Below are positions 1 to 8,653 of a stretch of DNA of 64,000 nt, piece after piece. Location: assembly GCF_014243345.1 (NCBI RefSeq), contig NZ_JACLZF010000002.1, positions 434,001 through 498,000 of the forward strand. The letters are read 5' to 3'. A model generated the notes under the pieces. It did no database searches and was not told where the DNA came from. It was given only the letters and a program-made list of their open reading frames with translations. How positions within the stretch are numbered: position 1 is the first letter of the stretch; every line of letters begins with the position of its first letter. Position numbers and translations under genes: made by a program. The stretch comes from Robiginitalea sp. SC105 (GTDB lineage Bacteria; Bacteroidota; Bacteroidia; Flavobacteriales; Flavobacteriaceae).

Positions 1-978
1 GGCGGCAATCTTATAGGGGTCACCGTTGGATGCCGGGCGACGGTCTTCCAGCCAGCCTTTCCAACCTTTCTCCACGGTCATGATCGGGATGCGGATAGAT
101 GCCCCGCGATCCGATACGCCATAGCTGAAGTCATGGATGGATGCGGTTTCGTGCTTTCCGGTAAGGCGCTCATCGTTGTAGGCTCCGTACACTGCTATGT
201 GTTCCTTGGTAACCGGGCGGAACGCCTCGCACACTTTTTCATAGATCTCCTTGGAGCCTGCCGTACGCAGCAGCGTATTTGAGAAGTTGGCGTGCATGCC
301 GCTTCCGTTCCAGTCCCCTTTGACCGGTTTCGGGTGGTATTCAATGTACCAGCCGTAATCTTCTGTCAGGCGATCCAGCAGGTAGCGCGCTACCCAGATC
401 TGGTCCCCGGCGTTTTTGGCGCCCTTGGCAAAAATCTGGAATTCCCATTGTCCGCAGGCAACTTCCTGGTTGATCCCCTCGAAGTTCAGTCCGGCTTCCA
501 GGCAATAGTCCGCGTGGCGCTCCACCAGTTCGCGGCCGTGGGTGTTTTTCCCGCCCACGGAGCAGTAGTAAAGCCCCTGGGGTCCGGGGTATCCGCCGGG
601 AGGAAACCCGAGCGGCAGGTCGGTATGGGTATCCATGATAAAGTACTCCTGTTCGAAGCCGAACCAGAAATCGTCGTCGGCATCGGAATCGATCGTTGCA
701 CGGAAGTTGGAAGGATGAGGCGTACCGTCCGGATTCATGACTTCAGACATGACAAGATAACCGTTTTTGCGTGCCGGGTCGGGGTAGATGGCGACCGGTT
801 TCAGCAGGCAGTCCGAAGAACCGCCTTCGGCCTGTTGTGTTGAACTTCCATCAAAATTCCAAAGCGGACAGTCCTCCAGCTTTCCGCTGAAGTCAGGCTC
901 AATCTTTGTCTTACTTCTGAGGTTGGCTGTGGGGGTGTATCCGTCAAGCCAGATATACTCTAATTTTGCTTTGCTCAT
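1..978 (-). CDS. glnA: Glutamine synthetase, type II (3' end cut by window)
   Basis: Makes glutamine from glutamate, ammonium and ATP in the cytoplasm. Reading the minus strand from the ATG at 978 gives 326 codons without a stop before the window edge. It starts MSKAKLEYIWLDGY and holds family motifs FGFEQEYF, NGSGMHANFS and a GKHETASIHDFSYG block, which fit the short beta-grasp type II (eukaryote-like) enzyme of about 340 residues. Only the last dozen or so residues are missing. It is transcribed away from a type III glutamine synthetase at 1190, and the shared 211-bp gap carries GC-box palindromes. Family assignment is firm; the 3' end is not visible. Confidence 0.95.
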   Translation of the reverse strand, partial: MSKAKLEYIWLDGYTPTANLRSKTKIEPDFSGKLEDCPLWNFDGSSTQQAEGGSSDCLLKPVAIYPDPARKNGYLVMSEVMNPDGTPHPSNFRATIDSDADDDFWFGFEQEYFIMDTHTDLPLGFPPGGYPGPQGLYYCSVGGKNTHGRELVERHADYCLEAGLNFEGINQEVACGQWEFQIFAKGAKNAGDQIWVARYLLDRLTEDYGWYIEYHPKPVKGDWNGSGMHANFSNTLLRTAGSKEIYEKVCEAFRPVTKEHIAVYGAYNDERLTGKHETASIHDFSYGVSDRGASIRIPIMTVEKGWKGWLEDRRPASNGDPYKIAA

Positions 979-1015
979 GGTTCAAAATGGTTTTAATGAT
1001 AATTTTTTTGACCGT

Positions 1016-1047
1016 CAAAAATATAATAATTCATTGCTCATGTGCAA
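1016..1047 (-). promoter_or_regulatory. Candidate promoter of the type II glutamine synthetase
   Basis: On the minus strand TATTTTTG (1016-1023) matches the Bacteroidota -7 box TAnnTTTG, and a TTG (1045-1047) lies 21 bases upstream. It sits about 40 bases before the ATG at 978 and directly next to the G-run at 1053, so a factor bound there could touch the polymerase. Pattern match only. Confidence 0.5.
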
Positions 1048-1052
1048 TTTGA

Positions 1053-1111
1053 GGGGGGTATTTTATTAATAATAGGGCCATAATTATTAACACCCCCCAT
1101 TTTACGGGGGG
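1053..1111. promoter_or_regulatory. GC-box palindromes between the two glutamine synthetase genes
   Basis: A C6 run (1093-1098) and a G6 run (1106-1111) form a dyad around ATTTTAC. A further GGGGGGT (1053-1059) pairs with ACCCCCC (1092-1098), and inside that TTAATAAT (1066-1073) pairs with ATTATTAA (1083-1090). G/C runs framing AT-rich spacers are unusual here and resemble the two dyads upstream of the PII gene at 21036-21114; all three fit ACMCCC-N11-GGK. I infer a common nitrogen-control operator. Confidence 0.5.
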
Positions 1112-1189
1112 ATATTGAAAAAAAAATAATTTATCCGGAAAATTATACGAAATGTGTAATTTTAACGGCCATTCAGAATTCAAACACCT

Positions 1190-3364
1190 ATGAACCAATC
1201 ACATACGGATTCACAACAAACTGGTTTCCAGCATCCAAACAATACTATCCGACGTTCCGAATCCTTCGCCCGCCACGTCTTTAACGAAGACCGGATGCTG
1301 CAGTACCTGACTCGGGACGCCTTTGCCAGCGTGAAGGGCGCCATCTTCACCGGATCCAAGATCGACCGCAAAATCGCAGACCAGGTGGCGGAGGCCATGA
1401 AGGCCTGGGCGATCTCCGCGGGAGCGACCCACTATACCCATTGGTTCCAGCCCCTGACCGGTGCCACTGCGGAAAAGCACGATGCCTTTTTTGACCTGCT
1501 CCCGGACGGCCGGGCCATCGAAAAATTCGGCGGCGGGCAGCTGGTCCAGCAGGAACCGGATGCGTCCAGTTTCCCCAGCGGCGGGATCCGCAATACGTTC
1601 GAAGCCCGGGGGTATACCGCCTGGGACCCGACCTCCCCGGCTTTTATTTATGGCAACACGCTTTGTATCCCCACGATTTTTGTCTCCTATACCGGGGAGG
1701 CCCTGGACAACAAGGCCCCGCTCCTGCGGGCCCTGCATGCCGTGGACCAGGCAGCCACCGGGGTGGCCCGCTATTTTGACAAAAACGTCACCAAGGTGAA
1801 TGCCACCCTGGGATGGGAACAGGAATATTTCCTGATCGATGCGGAACTCGCCCGGACCCGGCCGGACCTGCTCCTGACGGGCCGCACCCTGGTGGGGCAG
1901 GCCGCCGCCAAGGGCCAGCAACTGGACGACCATTATTTCGGCGTTATCCCGGCACGGGCCTTCCGCTTTATGCGGGACCTGGAATCCGAATGCATGCTGT
2001 TGGGGATCCCGGTAAAAACCCGTCACAACGAGGTGGCACCCAACCAGTACGAACTGGCACCGGTTTTTGAAGAGGCCAACCTGGCCGTGGACCATAACCT
2101 CCTGCTGATGGACATCATGGACAAGGTGGCGGTGCGCCACGGCCTGCGTGTCCTGTTCCACGAGAAGCCGTTCGCCGGGATCAACGGGTCCGGGAAACAC
2201 AACAACTGGTCCCTCAGCACGGATACGGGCACCAACCTGCTGAGCCCCGGGTCCACCCCAATGAAAAACCTGCAGTTCCTGACCTTTTTTGTCAATACTA
2301 TCAAGGCCGTGGACCGGTACGAGGAATTGCTCCGGGCTTCGATTGCCTCGGCCAGCAACGACCACCGCCTGGGCGCCAATGAGGCCCCGCCTGCCATTAT
2401 TTCGATATTCGTCGGCAAACAGCTCACCGATGTGCTGGACGAACTCGAAGGGGTTTCCAAAGGGAAGCTTTCCCCCGAGGAGAAAACCGAATTAAAATTG
2501 AACGTGGTCGGCAAAATCCCTGAAATCCTGTTGGACAACACGGACCGCAACCGGACGTCCCCCTTCGCTTTTACCGGAAACAAGTTCGAGATGCGGGGGG
2601 TAGGGGCAAAGATGAATTGCGCCAAGCCCATGACGGTGCTCAACACCATTGTGGCCCATCAACTCCGTGAATTCAAGACGGAAGTGGACAAGCTGATCGC
2701 CAAAAAGAAACTCAAGAAGGACGAGGCGATTTTCAACGTCCTGAGGGAATATATCAAGAGCAGCCGCCGCATCCGGTTTGACGGGGACGGCTACAGCGAC
2801 CAGTGGCAGCAGGAGGCCGAGCGCCGCAAACTGAGCAACAACCGCACCACGCCCGCGGCCCTGAACATCCTCACTGCCCCCGAGACGCTGGAGCTCTTCA
2901 GCGCTACCGGGGTCATGACCGAAAAGGAAATTCGCGCCCGGAAGGAAGTGGAACTGGAAACCTATATCCTGCAGACCCAGATAGAGGGAAGGGTGCTGAG
3001 CGAACTGGTCTACAACAAGATCATCCCGGCCACCATTTCCTACCAGAACAGCCTGTTGCAGAACATCGCGGGCCTGAAAGATGTCTATGGGGCGGCCCAC
3101 AAAACCATGGGGGAAGCCCAGCTCGGCATCCTGGAGCAACTGGCGGAACACCTGCAGGCGGTCCGCAAAAAGACGGATGCGATGAACGAGGCCCGCAAGC
3201 GCGCAAACGGGCTGCGGGAAATCGATAAAAAGGCCAAAGCCTACTGCGAATCCGTCCTTCCGTTTTTTGACCAGATCCGGGACCATTGCGACCGCTTGGA
3301 ACGCCTGGTTTCTGACAAGGAATGGCCCCTGGCCAAGTACAGGGACCTGCTGTTTATAAAATAG
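1190..3364 (+). CDS. glnN: Glutamine synthetase, type III (GlnN)
   Basis: ATP-dependent glutamine synthetase of the large type III family, 724 residues, the usual size (700-730). Visible motifs are the N-terminal THWFQPLTG and EKHDAFF blocks typical of GSIII, the HNEVAPNQYELAP block, and the nucleotide/glutamate-site segment from H324 (HEKPFAGINGSGKHNN). The C-terminal third is helical, as in the family. The ATG at 1190 follows an AT-rich leader. It is divergent from a type II enzyme, so the cell has two unrelated-sized synthetases side by side. Type III enzymes are common in Bacteroidota and usually rise under nitrogen limitation; regulation here is inferred from the palindromes at 1053-1111. 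Confidence 0.97.
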   Translation: MNQSHTDSQQTGFQHPNNTIRRSESFARHVFNEDRMLQYLTRDAFASVKGAIFTGSKIDRKIADQVAEAMKAWAISAGATHYTHWFQPLTGATAEKHDAFFDLLPDGRAIEKFGGGQLVQQEPDASSFPSGGIRNTFEARGYTAWDPTSPAFIYGNTLCIPTIFVSYTGEALDNKAPLLRALHAVDQAATGVARYFDKNVTKVNATLGWEQEYFLIDAELARTRPDLLLTGRTLVGQAAAKGQQLDDHYFGVIPARAFRFMRDLESECMLLGIPVKTRHNEVAPNQYELAPVFEEANLAVDHNLLLMDIMDKVAVRHGLRVLFHEKPFAGINGSGKHNNWSLSTDTGTNLLSPGSTPMKNLQFLTFFVNTIKAVDRYEELLRASIASASNDHRLGANEAPPAIISIFVGKQLTDVLDELEGVSKGKLSPEEKTELKLNVVGKIPEILLDNTDRNRTSPFAFTGNKFEMRGVGAKMNCAKPMTVLNTIVAHQLREFKTEVDKLIAKKKLKKDEAIFNVLREYIKSSRRIRFDGDGYSDQWQQEAERRKLSNNRTTPAALNILTAPETLELFSATGVMTEKEIRARKEVELETYILQTQIEGRVLSELVYNKIIPATISYQNSLLQNIAGLKDVYGAAHKTMGEAQLGILEQLAEHLQAVRKKTDAMNEARKRANGLREIDKKAKAYCESVLPFFDQIRDHCDRLERLVSDKEWPLAKYRDLLFIK

Positions 3365-3418
3365 CCGGGTTTTCGGCAGGCTACCGCCGCCTGCATGTCC
3401 GGTTCCGCCGGATTCTCG

Positions 3419-3426
3419 TATTTTTG
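3419..3426 (+). promoter_or_regulatory. -7 promoter box of purM
   Basis: TATTTTTG fits TAnnTTTG. It ends on the G of an in-frame GTG (3426), so the GTG would lie in the promoter, which argues for the ATG at 3447 as start. No clear -33 TTG was seen. Confidence 0.45.
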
Positions 3427-3446
3427 TGCCAACCAAAAACCACATC

Positions 3447-4625
3447 ATGGGGTCCAATGCATCGGAGCGCTACAGCCAGCGCGGGGTATCAGCCACCAAG
3501 GACGACGTCCACAAAGCGATAGCCGGGGTAGACAAGGGATTGTTTCCGAAGGCCTTTTGCAAGGTGGTGCCGGATTACCTGGGGGGCGATCCGGCATACT
3601 GCACCGTGATGCACGCCGACGGGGCAGGGACCAAATCCTCCCTGGCCTATATGTACTGGAAACGCACCGGGGACCTCTCTGTCTGGAAGGGGATTGCACA
3701 GGATGCCCTGGTCATGAACCTGGACGACCTGCTCTGTGTCGGGATCACGGACTCCATCCTTTTGAGTTCGACCATTGGCCGGAACAAGAACAAAATCCCC
3801 GGAGAGGTGATTGCCGCCATTATCCAGGGTACGGAAGAGCTGATTGCCGACCTGGCAAAATGGGATGTCCATATCCACAGTACCGGGGGGGAAACAGCCG
3901 ATGTCGGGGACCTGGTGCGCACCATTATCGTAGATTCCACGGTCACTGCCCGCATCCGCCGGGACCGGGTCATCGACAATGCCCACATCCGCCCGGGGGA
4001 CGTTATCGTGGGACTGGCATCCTTTGGGCAGGCCAGTTACGAAACCTCCTATAACGGGGGCATGGGCAGCAACGGCCTCACCTCGGCCCGCCATGACGTG
4101 TTCCACCACCAGCTCGCATCCGACTTCCCCGAAAGCTATGACCCGGAGGTGCCGGAATCCCTGGTTTACAGTGGCAGCGTCGGGTTGCAGGATGCCGTGG
4201 ACGGCGTCCCCCTGGATGCCGGGAAACTGGTTTTGTCCCCGACGCGTACGTATGCGCCCGTAGTGGCCCGAATCCTCAAAAAATACGGCCCGGAGCAAAT
4301 CCACGGCATGGTCCACTGCAGCGGGGGCGCCCAGACGAAAATACTGCACTTTGTGGACGACCTCCATGTGGTCAAGGACAACCTTTTCCCGGTCCCGCCC
4401 CTCTTCGACCTTATCCAGCGGGAATCCGGCACGGACTGGAAGGAAATGTACCAGGTTTTCAACTGCGGCCACCGGCTGGAATTTTACCTGGAGGAGTCAC
4501 ATGCCCAGGACCTGATTGACATCGCCGCCTCCTTTGGCATCGAAGGCAGGATCGTCGGGCGGGTGACCCGCCACAGCGGACGGAAACTGACCATCCGCAG
4601 CGAGAAGGGGCTCTTTGAATATTAG
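3447..4625 (+). CDS. purM: Phosphoribosylformylglycinamidine cyclo-ligase (AIR synthase)
   Basis: Closes the imidazole ring in purine synthesis (FGAM plus ATP to AIR). The 392 residues are longer than the E. coli enzyme (about 345) but fit the Bacteroidota form. Motifs: HADGAGTKSSLAY near residue 58, the DALVMNLDDLLCVG segment, STGGETADVGD, and the glycine-rich NGGMGSNGLTS. The ATG at 3447 is chosen over the in-frame GTG at 3426 because the latter lies in a TATTTTTG promoter box. A perfect 9-bp inverted repeat spans its stop codon. Confidence 0.95.
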   Translation: MGSNASERYSQRGVSATKDDVHKAIAGVDKGLFPKAFCKVVPDYLGGDPAYCTVMHADGAGTKSSLAYMYWKRTGDLSVWKGIAQDALVMNLDDLLCVGITDSILLSSTIGRNKNKIPGEVIAAIIQGTEELIADLAKWDVHIHSTGGETADVGDLVRTIIVDSTVTARIRRDRVIDNAHIRPGDVIVGLASFGQASYETSYNGGMGSNGLTSARHDVFHHQLASDFPESYDPEVPESLVYSGSVGLQDAVDGVPLDAGKLVLSPTRTYAPVVARILKKYGPEQIHGMVHCSGGAQTKILHFVDDLHVVKDNLFPVPPLFDLIQRESGTDWKEMYQVFNCGHRLEFYLEESHAQDLIDIAASFGIEGRIVGRVTRHSGRKLTIRSEKGLFEY

Positions 4626-4679
4626 GCATACGATTTCCCGGATCTCGCCGTTCTGGTTAAAGGGGCATTCGCCTAATAT
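4619..4679. repeat. Inverted repeat spanning the purM stop codon
   Basis: ATATTAGGC (4619-4627) and GCCTAATAT (4671-4679) are perfect reverse complements 43 bases apart. The left arm holds the purM stop; the right arm ends 8 bases before the next start. It has no T-run, so it may be an RNA hairpin or a protein site rather than a classic terminator. Confidence 0.5.
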
Positions 4680-4687
4680 CAAATTGC

Positions 4688-5116
4688 ATGGAAAGAAAAG
4701 AGTTTTTACGCACCCTCGGTGCCGGAGCTGCCTTTGCGGTGGTCTTCCCCTGCGTCCAGGGTTGTACAAAGGGTCCTGATCTGCAAACCGAGCCCATACC
4801 CACCGGGGTGGACTTTACCATTGACCTGAGCGGCCCGGACGGGGATGCCCTGGCCAACAACGGGGATTTTATCGTCCGCGATTTTGTGGTGATCGCCAGG
4901 AACCTGTCGGGGGTATTTGTCGCCGCCAGCCGGGTTTGCAGCCACCAGCAGACGCCGGAAGTGAGTTTTGTAGCGAGCCAGGGGGGTATCTTCCAGTGCA
5001 GTACCCACGGCTCCCAGTTTGCCCAGGACGGTACCCCGATCAACAACATTACCACCAACCCCCTCAAAATCTTCCAGACGGAGCTCAACGGAGACCTGCT
5101 CCGGATTTTTGAATAG
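4688..5116 (+). CDS. Secreted Rieske-type [2Fe-2S] protein
   Basis: A 142-residue protein with an N-terminal hydrophobic signal (residues 8-22) ending at Cys26 in VQGC, a loose lipobox, so it may be a lipoprotein outside the inner membrane. The Rieske cluster ligands are clear: C84-S-H86 and C104-S-T-H107. It is essentially a single Rieske domain with no oxygenase or cytochrome partner nearby. The next gene is apbE, which attaches FMN to exported proteins, so a role in periplasmic electron transfer is likely. The electron partner cannot be named from the sequence. Confidence 0.85.
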   Translation: MERKEFLRTLGAGAAFAVVFPCVQGCTKGPDLQTEPIPTGVDFTIDLSGPDGDALANNGDFIVRDFVVIARNLSGVFVAASRVCSHQQTPEVSFVASQGGIFQCSTHGSQFAQDGTPINNITTNPLKIFQTELNGDLLRIFE

Positions 5117-5198
5117 GGGCTGCCGGCCATTGGAAACCTCCCCGGGGACCCTCCGGGGCAAACACCGGGACCCTTGCGGTCCCCCTTACTGCAATTAT

Positions 5199-6191
5199 GT
5201 GAAAATCCTCGTCCTGTTGCTGTGCTTGCTGGCATCCCCCTGTGTACGGGGACAACAGGAATCTTTGGTCACAGTGCGCCGCGTGGAACGCCTGATGGGC
5301 ACCCAGGTAACCGTTACAGTAACTGCCGAAAATGAGGAGATCGGATTTATCCATATCGAGGAAGCCCTCGCCGAGATACGTGCGGTTGAAAAGCGCATAT
5401 CTTCCTGGGACCCCGATTCCGAAACCTCGGCCATCAATGCCCAGGCCGGTATCCGGCCGGTTCCGATCAGCAGGGAACTGTTTTCCCTGTTGTCGCGGGC
5501 GGTGCAGATTTCAGAATTGACCTCGGGCGCTTTCGATATTACCTACGCTGCCCTGGACACGCTATGGCGGATCGATGGCTCCATGGCGCAGATTCCGGAC
5601 CGGGAAGATGTGGCAGCGGTTTTGCCGCTGGTCGGGTATCGCCAGCTGGTCCTGGACCGGGAGGCGCAGACCGCCTTCCTCCCCAAAAAGGGGATGCGGA
5701 TCAGCCTCGGCGGGATTGGCCGGGGTTATGCCGTGGACCGGGCCAAGGACCGGATGCTCGACAAACAGGTCCCGGGAGGGACTATCAATGCCGGGGGGGA
5801 TATCACGGCCTGGGGGACCCGCGTAACCGGCGACAAATGGCTGCTCGGCATCTCGGACCCCCTCAATATTGGTCAGGTACTCAAATGGATCCCCCTGATC
5901 GAATCCTCGGTTTCCATCGTCCGTGCGAATTCCCAGTTTGTCCGCAGGGGTGAAACGTCCTACGGGCATATCCTGGATCCCGCCACCGGTTTCCCGGTTC
6001 CCGGCATACAGGAGGTCACTGTCCTGGCCCGGACGGCGGAACTCAGCGATGCACTGGCTACCGCCCTCTGTGTGCTCGGCCCCGAAAGGGGGATCCGGCT
6101 CATCGAATACCTGGGCGATACGGAGGCCATCATCGTGGATTCCGACGGCATCATGTATTGGACCAGCGGCCTGGAACTGGACCGGGAATAA
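5199..6191 (+). CDS. apbE: FAD:protein FMN transferase (ApbE family)
   Basis: Transfers FMN from FAD onto a Thr/Ser of exported flavoproteins such as Nqr or Rnf subunits. The 330-residue frame starts at GTG 5199, which gives a clean signal peptide ([11 protein letters not shown], cleavage near GQQ); the ATG at 5197 is out of frame. Family motifs are [12 protein letters not shown], the INAGGD segment and the metal/FAD motif HILDPATG beginning at H257. It follows the Rieske gene by 82 bases containing short GC hairpins. No flavoprotein target is encoded in the window. Confidence 0.92.
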   Translation: MKILVLLLCLLASPCVRGQQESLVTVRRVERLMGTQVTVTVTAENEEIGFIHIEEALAEIRAVEKRISSWDPDSETSAINAQAGIRPVPISRELFSLLSRAVQISELTSGAFDITYAALDTLWRIDGSMAQIPDREDVAAVLPLVGYRQLVLDREAQTAFLPKKGMRISLGGIGRGYAVDRAKDRMLDKQVPGGTINAGGDITAWGTRVTGDKWLLGISDPLNIGQVLKWIPLIESSVSIVRANSQFVRRGETSYGHILDPATGFPVPGIQEVTVLARTAELSDALATALCVLGPERGIRLIEYLGDTEAIIVDSDGIMYWTSGLELDRE

Positions 6192-6277
6192 GGGCGGGGT
6201 CCGGCGCAGGATCAGGCCTGGCACGGGCTGTGGATCCGCTTAAAAATCGTAACTTCGCAGGGAATTTCATCACTGAT

Positions 6278-7354
6278 ATGCTCGATAAGCTCAACATTGT
6301 CAAACAGCGCTTTGACGAGGTCTCGGACCTGATCATCCAGCCCGATATCATCGCCGACCAGAAGCGGTACGTCCAGCTCAACAAGGAATACAAGGACCTG
6401 CGGGATATGATGGACCTGCGGGAGCGCTACGTCCAGTTGCAGAACCGGATCGCCGAGGCCGAGGAAATCCTGGCCGACGGCAGCGACCCGGAGATGACCG
6501 AAATGGCCAAGCTCCAGCTGGAGGAGGCCCGGCAGGCCGTCCCCCCACTGGAGGAGGAGATCAAGCTGATGCTTATCCCCAGGGACCCGGAAGACGCCAA
6601 GGACGTGGTGATGGAAATCCGGGCTGGTACCGGAGGAGACGAGGCGAGCATTTTTGCCGGGGACCTGTTCCGCATGTATACCAAATATTGCGAATCCCGA
6701 GGTTGGAAGACGAATGTTATCGACCTGAGCGAGGGGACCAGCGGGGGCTTTAAGGAAATCCACTTTGAAGTAAGCGGGGAGGACGTGTACGGCACCCTGA
6801 AATTCGAGGCGGGGGTGCACCGCGTACAGCGCGTGCCCCAAACGGAAACCCAGGGGCGGGTCCACACCAGCGCCGCCACGGTCATGGTCCTGCCGGAAGC
6901 CGAGGATTTTGATGTGCAGATCGACCCCAAGGATGTCCGCATCGATTATTTCTGCTCCTCCGGGCCCGGAGGGCAGTCGGTGAACACCACTTATTCCGCA
7001 GTCCGCCTGACCCACGTGCCCACCGGGATCGTGGCCCAGTGCCAGGACGAGAAATCCCAGCATAAGAACAAGGACAAGGCGTTCAAGGTATTGCGTTCGC
7101 GCCTGTACGACATGGAACTCGCCAAGAGGCAGGAGGAAGACGCGGCCAAGCGGAACTCCCAGGTGAGCAGCGGGGACCGGTCCGCCAAGATCCGCACCTA
7201 CAACTATCCCCAGGGCCGGGTGACGGATCACCGCATCGGCCTGACGCTTTACGACCTGCAGAACATCATCAACGGGGATATCCAGAAAATCATTGACGAA
7301 CTGATGCTGGTGGAAAATACCGAGAAGCTCCGGGAAGCTTCCGAGATCCTATAG
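6278..7354 (+). CDS. prfA: Peptide chain release factor 1
   Basis: Terminates translation at UAA and UAG codons. The 358 residues match the usual RF1 length. The start is the ATG at 6278 ([15 protein letters not shown]), since a longer frame runs back into apbE. The catalytic GGQ lies in [16 protein letters not shown], and the GTGGDEA and GVHRVQRVP blocks upstream are RF1/RF2 signatures. The protein ends 4 bases before pyrF, so the two are probably cotranscribed. Confidence 0.97.
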   Translation: MLDKLNIVKQRFDEVSDLIIQPDIIADQKRYVQLNKEYKDLRDMMDLRERYVQLQNRIAEAEEILADGSDPEMTEMAKLQLEEARQAVPPLEEEIKLMLIPRDPEDAKDVVMEIRAGTGGDEASIFAGDLFRMYTKYCESRGWKTNVIDLSEGTSGGFKEIHFEVSGEDVYGTLKFEAGVHRVQRVPQTETQGRVHTSAATVMVLPEAEDFDVQIDPKDVRIDYFCSSGPGGQSVNTTYSAVRLTHVPTGIVAQCQDEKSQHKNKDKAFKVLRSRLYDMELAKRQEEDAAKRNSQVSSGDRSAKIRTYNYPQGRVTDHRIGLTLYDLQNIINGDIQKIIDELMLVENTEKLREASEIL

Positions 7355-7358
7355 GCCG

Positions 7359-8177
7359 ATGACTAGCGAACAACTCGAACAGCAGATCCGAAAGAAGCGT
7401 TCCTTCCTGTGTGTTGGCCTGGATACCGACCTGGAGAAGGTCCCGGCCCACCTCCTGGAGGAGGAAGACCCCATTTTTGCCTTCAACAAGGCGATTATCG
7501 ATGCCACGCGCCACCTGTGCGTCGCCTATAAGCCCAATACCGCCTTTTATGAGGCCTATGGTGCTGCAGGCTGGAAGTCCCTGGAACGCACCATCGCCTA
7601 CCTCAACGAAACCTGCCCGGACCACTTTACCATTGCCGATGCAAAAAGGGGGGATATCGGAAACACCTCCACCCGTTATGCCAGGGCCTTTTTCGATACC
7701 ATGGATTTTGATGCGCTGACCGTGGCGCCCTATATGGGCCGGGATTCGGTGGAGCCGTTCCTGGCCTTCGATGGCAAATTCGTCATCCTGCTCGCGCTAA
7801 CTTCCAACCCCGGGGCTTTCGACTTTCAGACGGGTGCGTCCGGGTCCGGGCCCCTTTTCGAGACGGTACTGGCCAAAAGCCGGGAATACGCCGGGGCAGA
7901 ACGCTTAATGTATGTCGTGGGGGCCACCAAGGCGGAATACCTGGCGGAGATAAGGAAAATAGTCCCGGAAAGCTTTTTATTGATACCCGGGATCGGGGCG
8001 CAGGGGGGAAGCCTGAGGGAAGTTTGCAGATATGGGATGACCGACGGCGTGGGGTTGCTGGTCAATTCGTCCCGCGGGATTATCTATGCGGGCAGGGGTG
8101 CCGACTTTGCAGACCGCGCTGCCGAGGCGGCAGCAGCCATCCAAAAAGAGATGTCCGACATCCTTTCGGGAACCTGA
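7359..8177 (+). CDS. pyrF: Orotidine 5'-phosphate decarboxylase
   Basis: Last step of UMP synthesis, cytoplasmic. The 272 residues fit the longer type 2 OMP decarboxylase. The catalytic segment [12 protein letters not shown] carries the Lys/Asp charge network; the N-terminal [12 protein letters not shown] is the substrate-binding strand and PGIGAQGG the phosphate-binding loop. It starts 4 bases after prfA. Its TGA abuts the stop codon of a convergent minus-strand gene inside the palindrome TGATCA. Confidence 0.96.
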   Translation: MTSEQLEQQIRKKRSFLCVGLDTDLEKVPAHLLEEEDPIFAFNKAIIDATRHLCVAYKPNTAFYEAYGAAGWKSLERTIAYLNETCPDHFTIADAKRGDIGNTSTRYARAFFDTMDFDALTVAPYMGRDSVEPFLAFDGKFVILLALTSNPGAFDFQTGASGSGPLFETVLAKSREYAGAERLMYVVGATKAEYLAEIRKIVPESFLLIPGIGAQGGSLREVCRYGMTDGVGLLVNSSRGIIYAGRGADFADRAAEAAAAIQKEMSDILSGT

Positions 8178-8378
8178 TCAGACCAGGCTCTGGAGAAGGC
8201 GCTGGATTTTCCGTGCTTTCAACTCAAAGAATTCCCGCAGGTTCGCATCGGACTGCGCCACCTCGCCCGCCTTGCGGATGAAATTCCCATACTGGTATTC
8301 CAGCAGGCGAACGGCCTGTTGCCCTTCCGTCAGTGGGGTTATGGCCCCTACTTTACAATGTTGCTTTTCCATAGCCAT
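8178..8378 (-). CDS. Small conserved-looking protein of unknown function
   Basis: A 66-residue frame (MAMEKQHCKVGAITPLTEGQ...) convergent with pyrF, the two stop codons touching. It looks real rather than a shadow because it fills the space after pyrF with no better frame and is charged and helical throughout, with no signal or membrane segment. A second Met at 8372 could be the start. I do not recognise a family; cytoplasmic helical small protein is all that can be said. Confidence 0.55.
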   Translation of the reverse strand: MAMEKQHCKVGAITPLTEGQQAVRLLEYQYGNFIRKAGEVAQSDANLREFFELKARKIQRLLQSLV

Positions 8379-8653
8379 CAGTTTCTTTCAAATATACGTT
8401 GAAAAGCCCGTTTCGGATTTCGGAGATGGCGGGTATTTAACTATTAATCAGGTCATTTGTCTATTTTTTAACACAAGGATGCGGATAATTTCACATTCCG
8501 GGCCTCCGTCCGTGAAAATTGGCAATCCGGCACCCGGCAAGGTGACGGCCGGCGCCCTGAATGGTGCCCGCCGGATACAGGGTGGGGGGATTGCCGGTCG
8601 GGGTTAACCGATTTCAGAAGCAGGATGGTTATCTTGGGTATCAAACACCTGTC

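Noticed and set aside
1211-3457. Long minus-strand open frames opposite the type III glutamine synthetase (such as 1211-2365 and 2492-3457)
   Set aside because: They are shadows of a highly conserved gene in GC-rich DNA; their predicted products have no recognisable domains and the plus strand is certain.
5160-5186. Short GC hairpins between the Rieske gene and apbE
   Set aside because: The stem is only six pairs, with no T-run; not enough to call a terminator.
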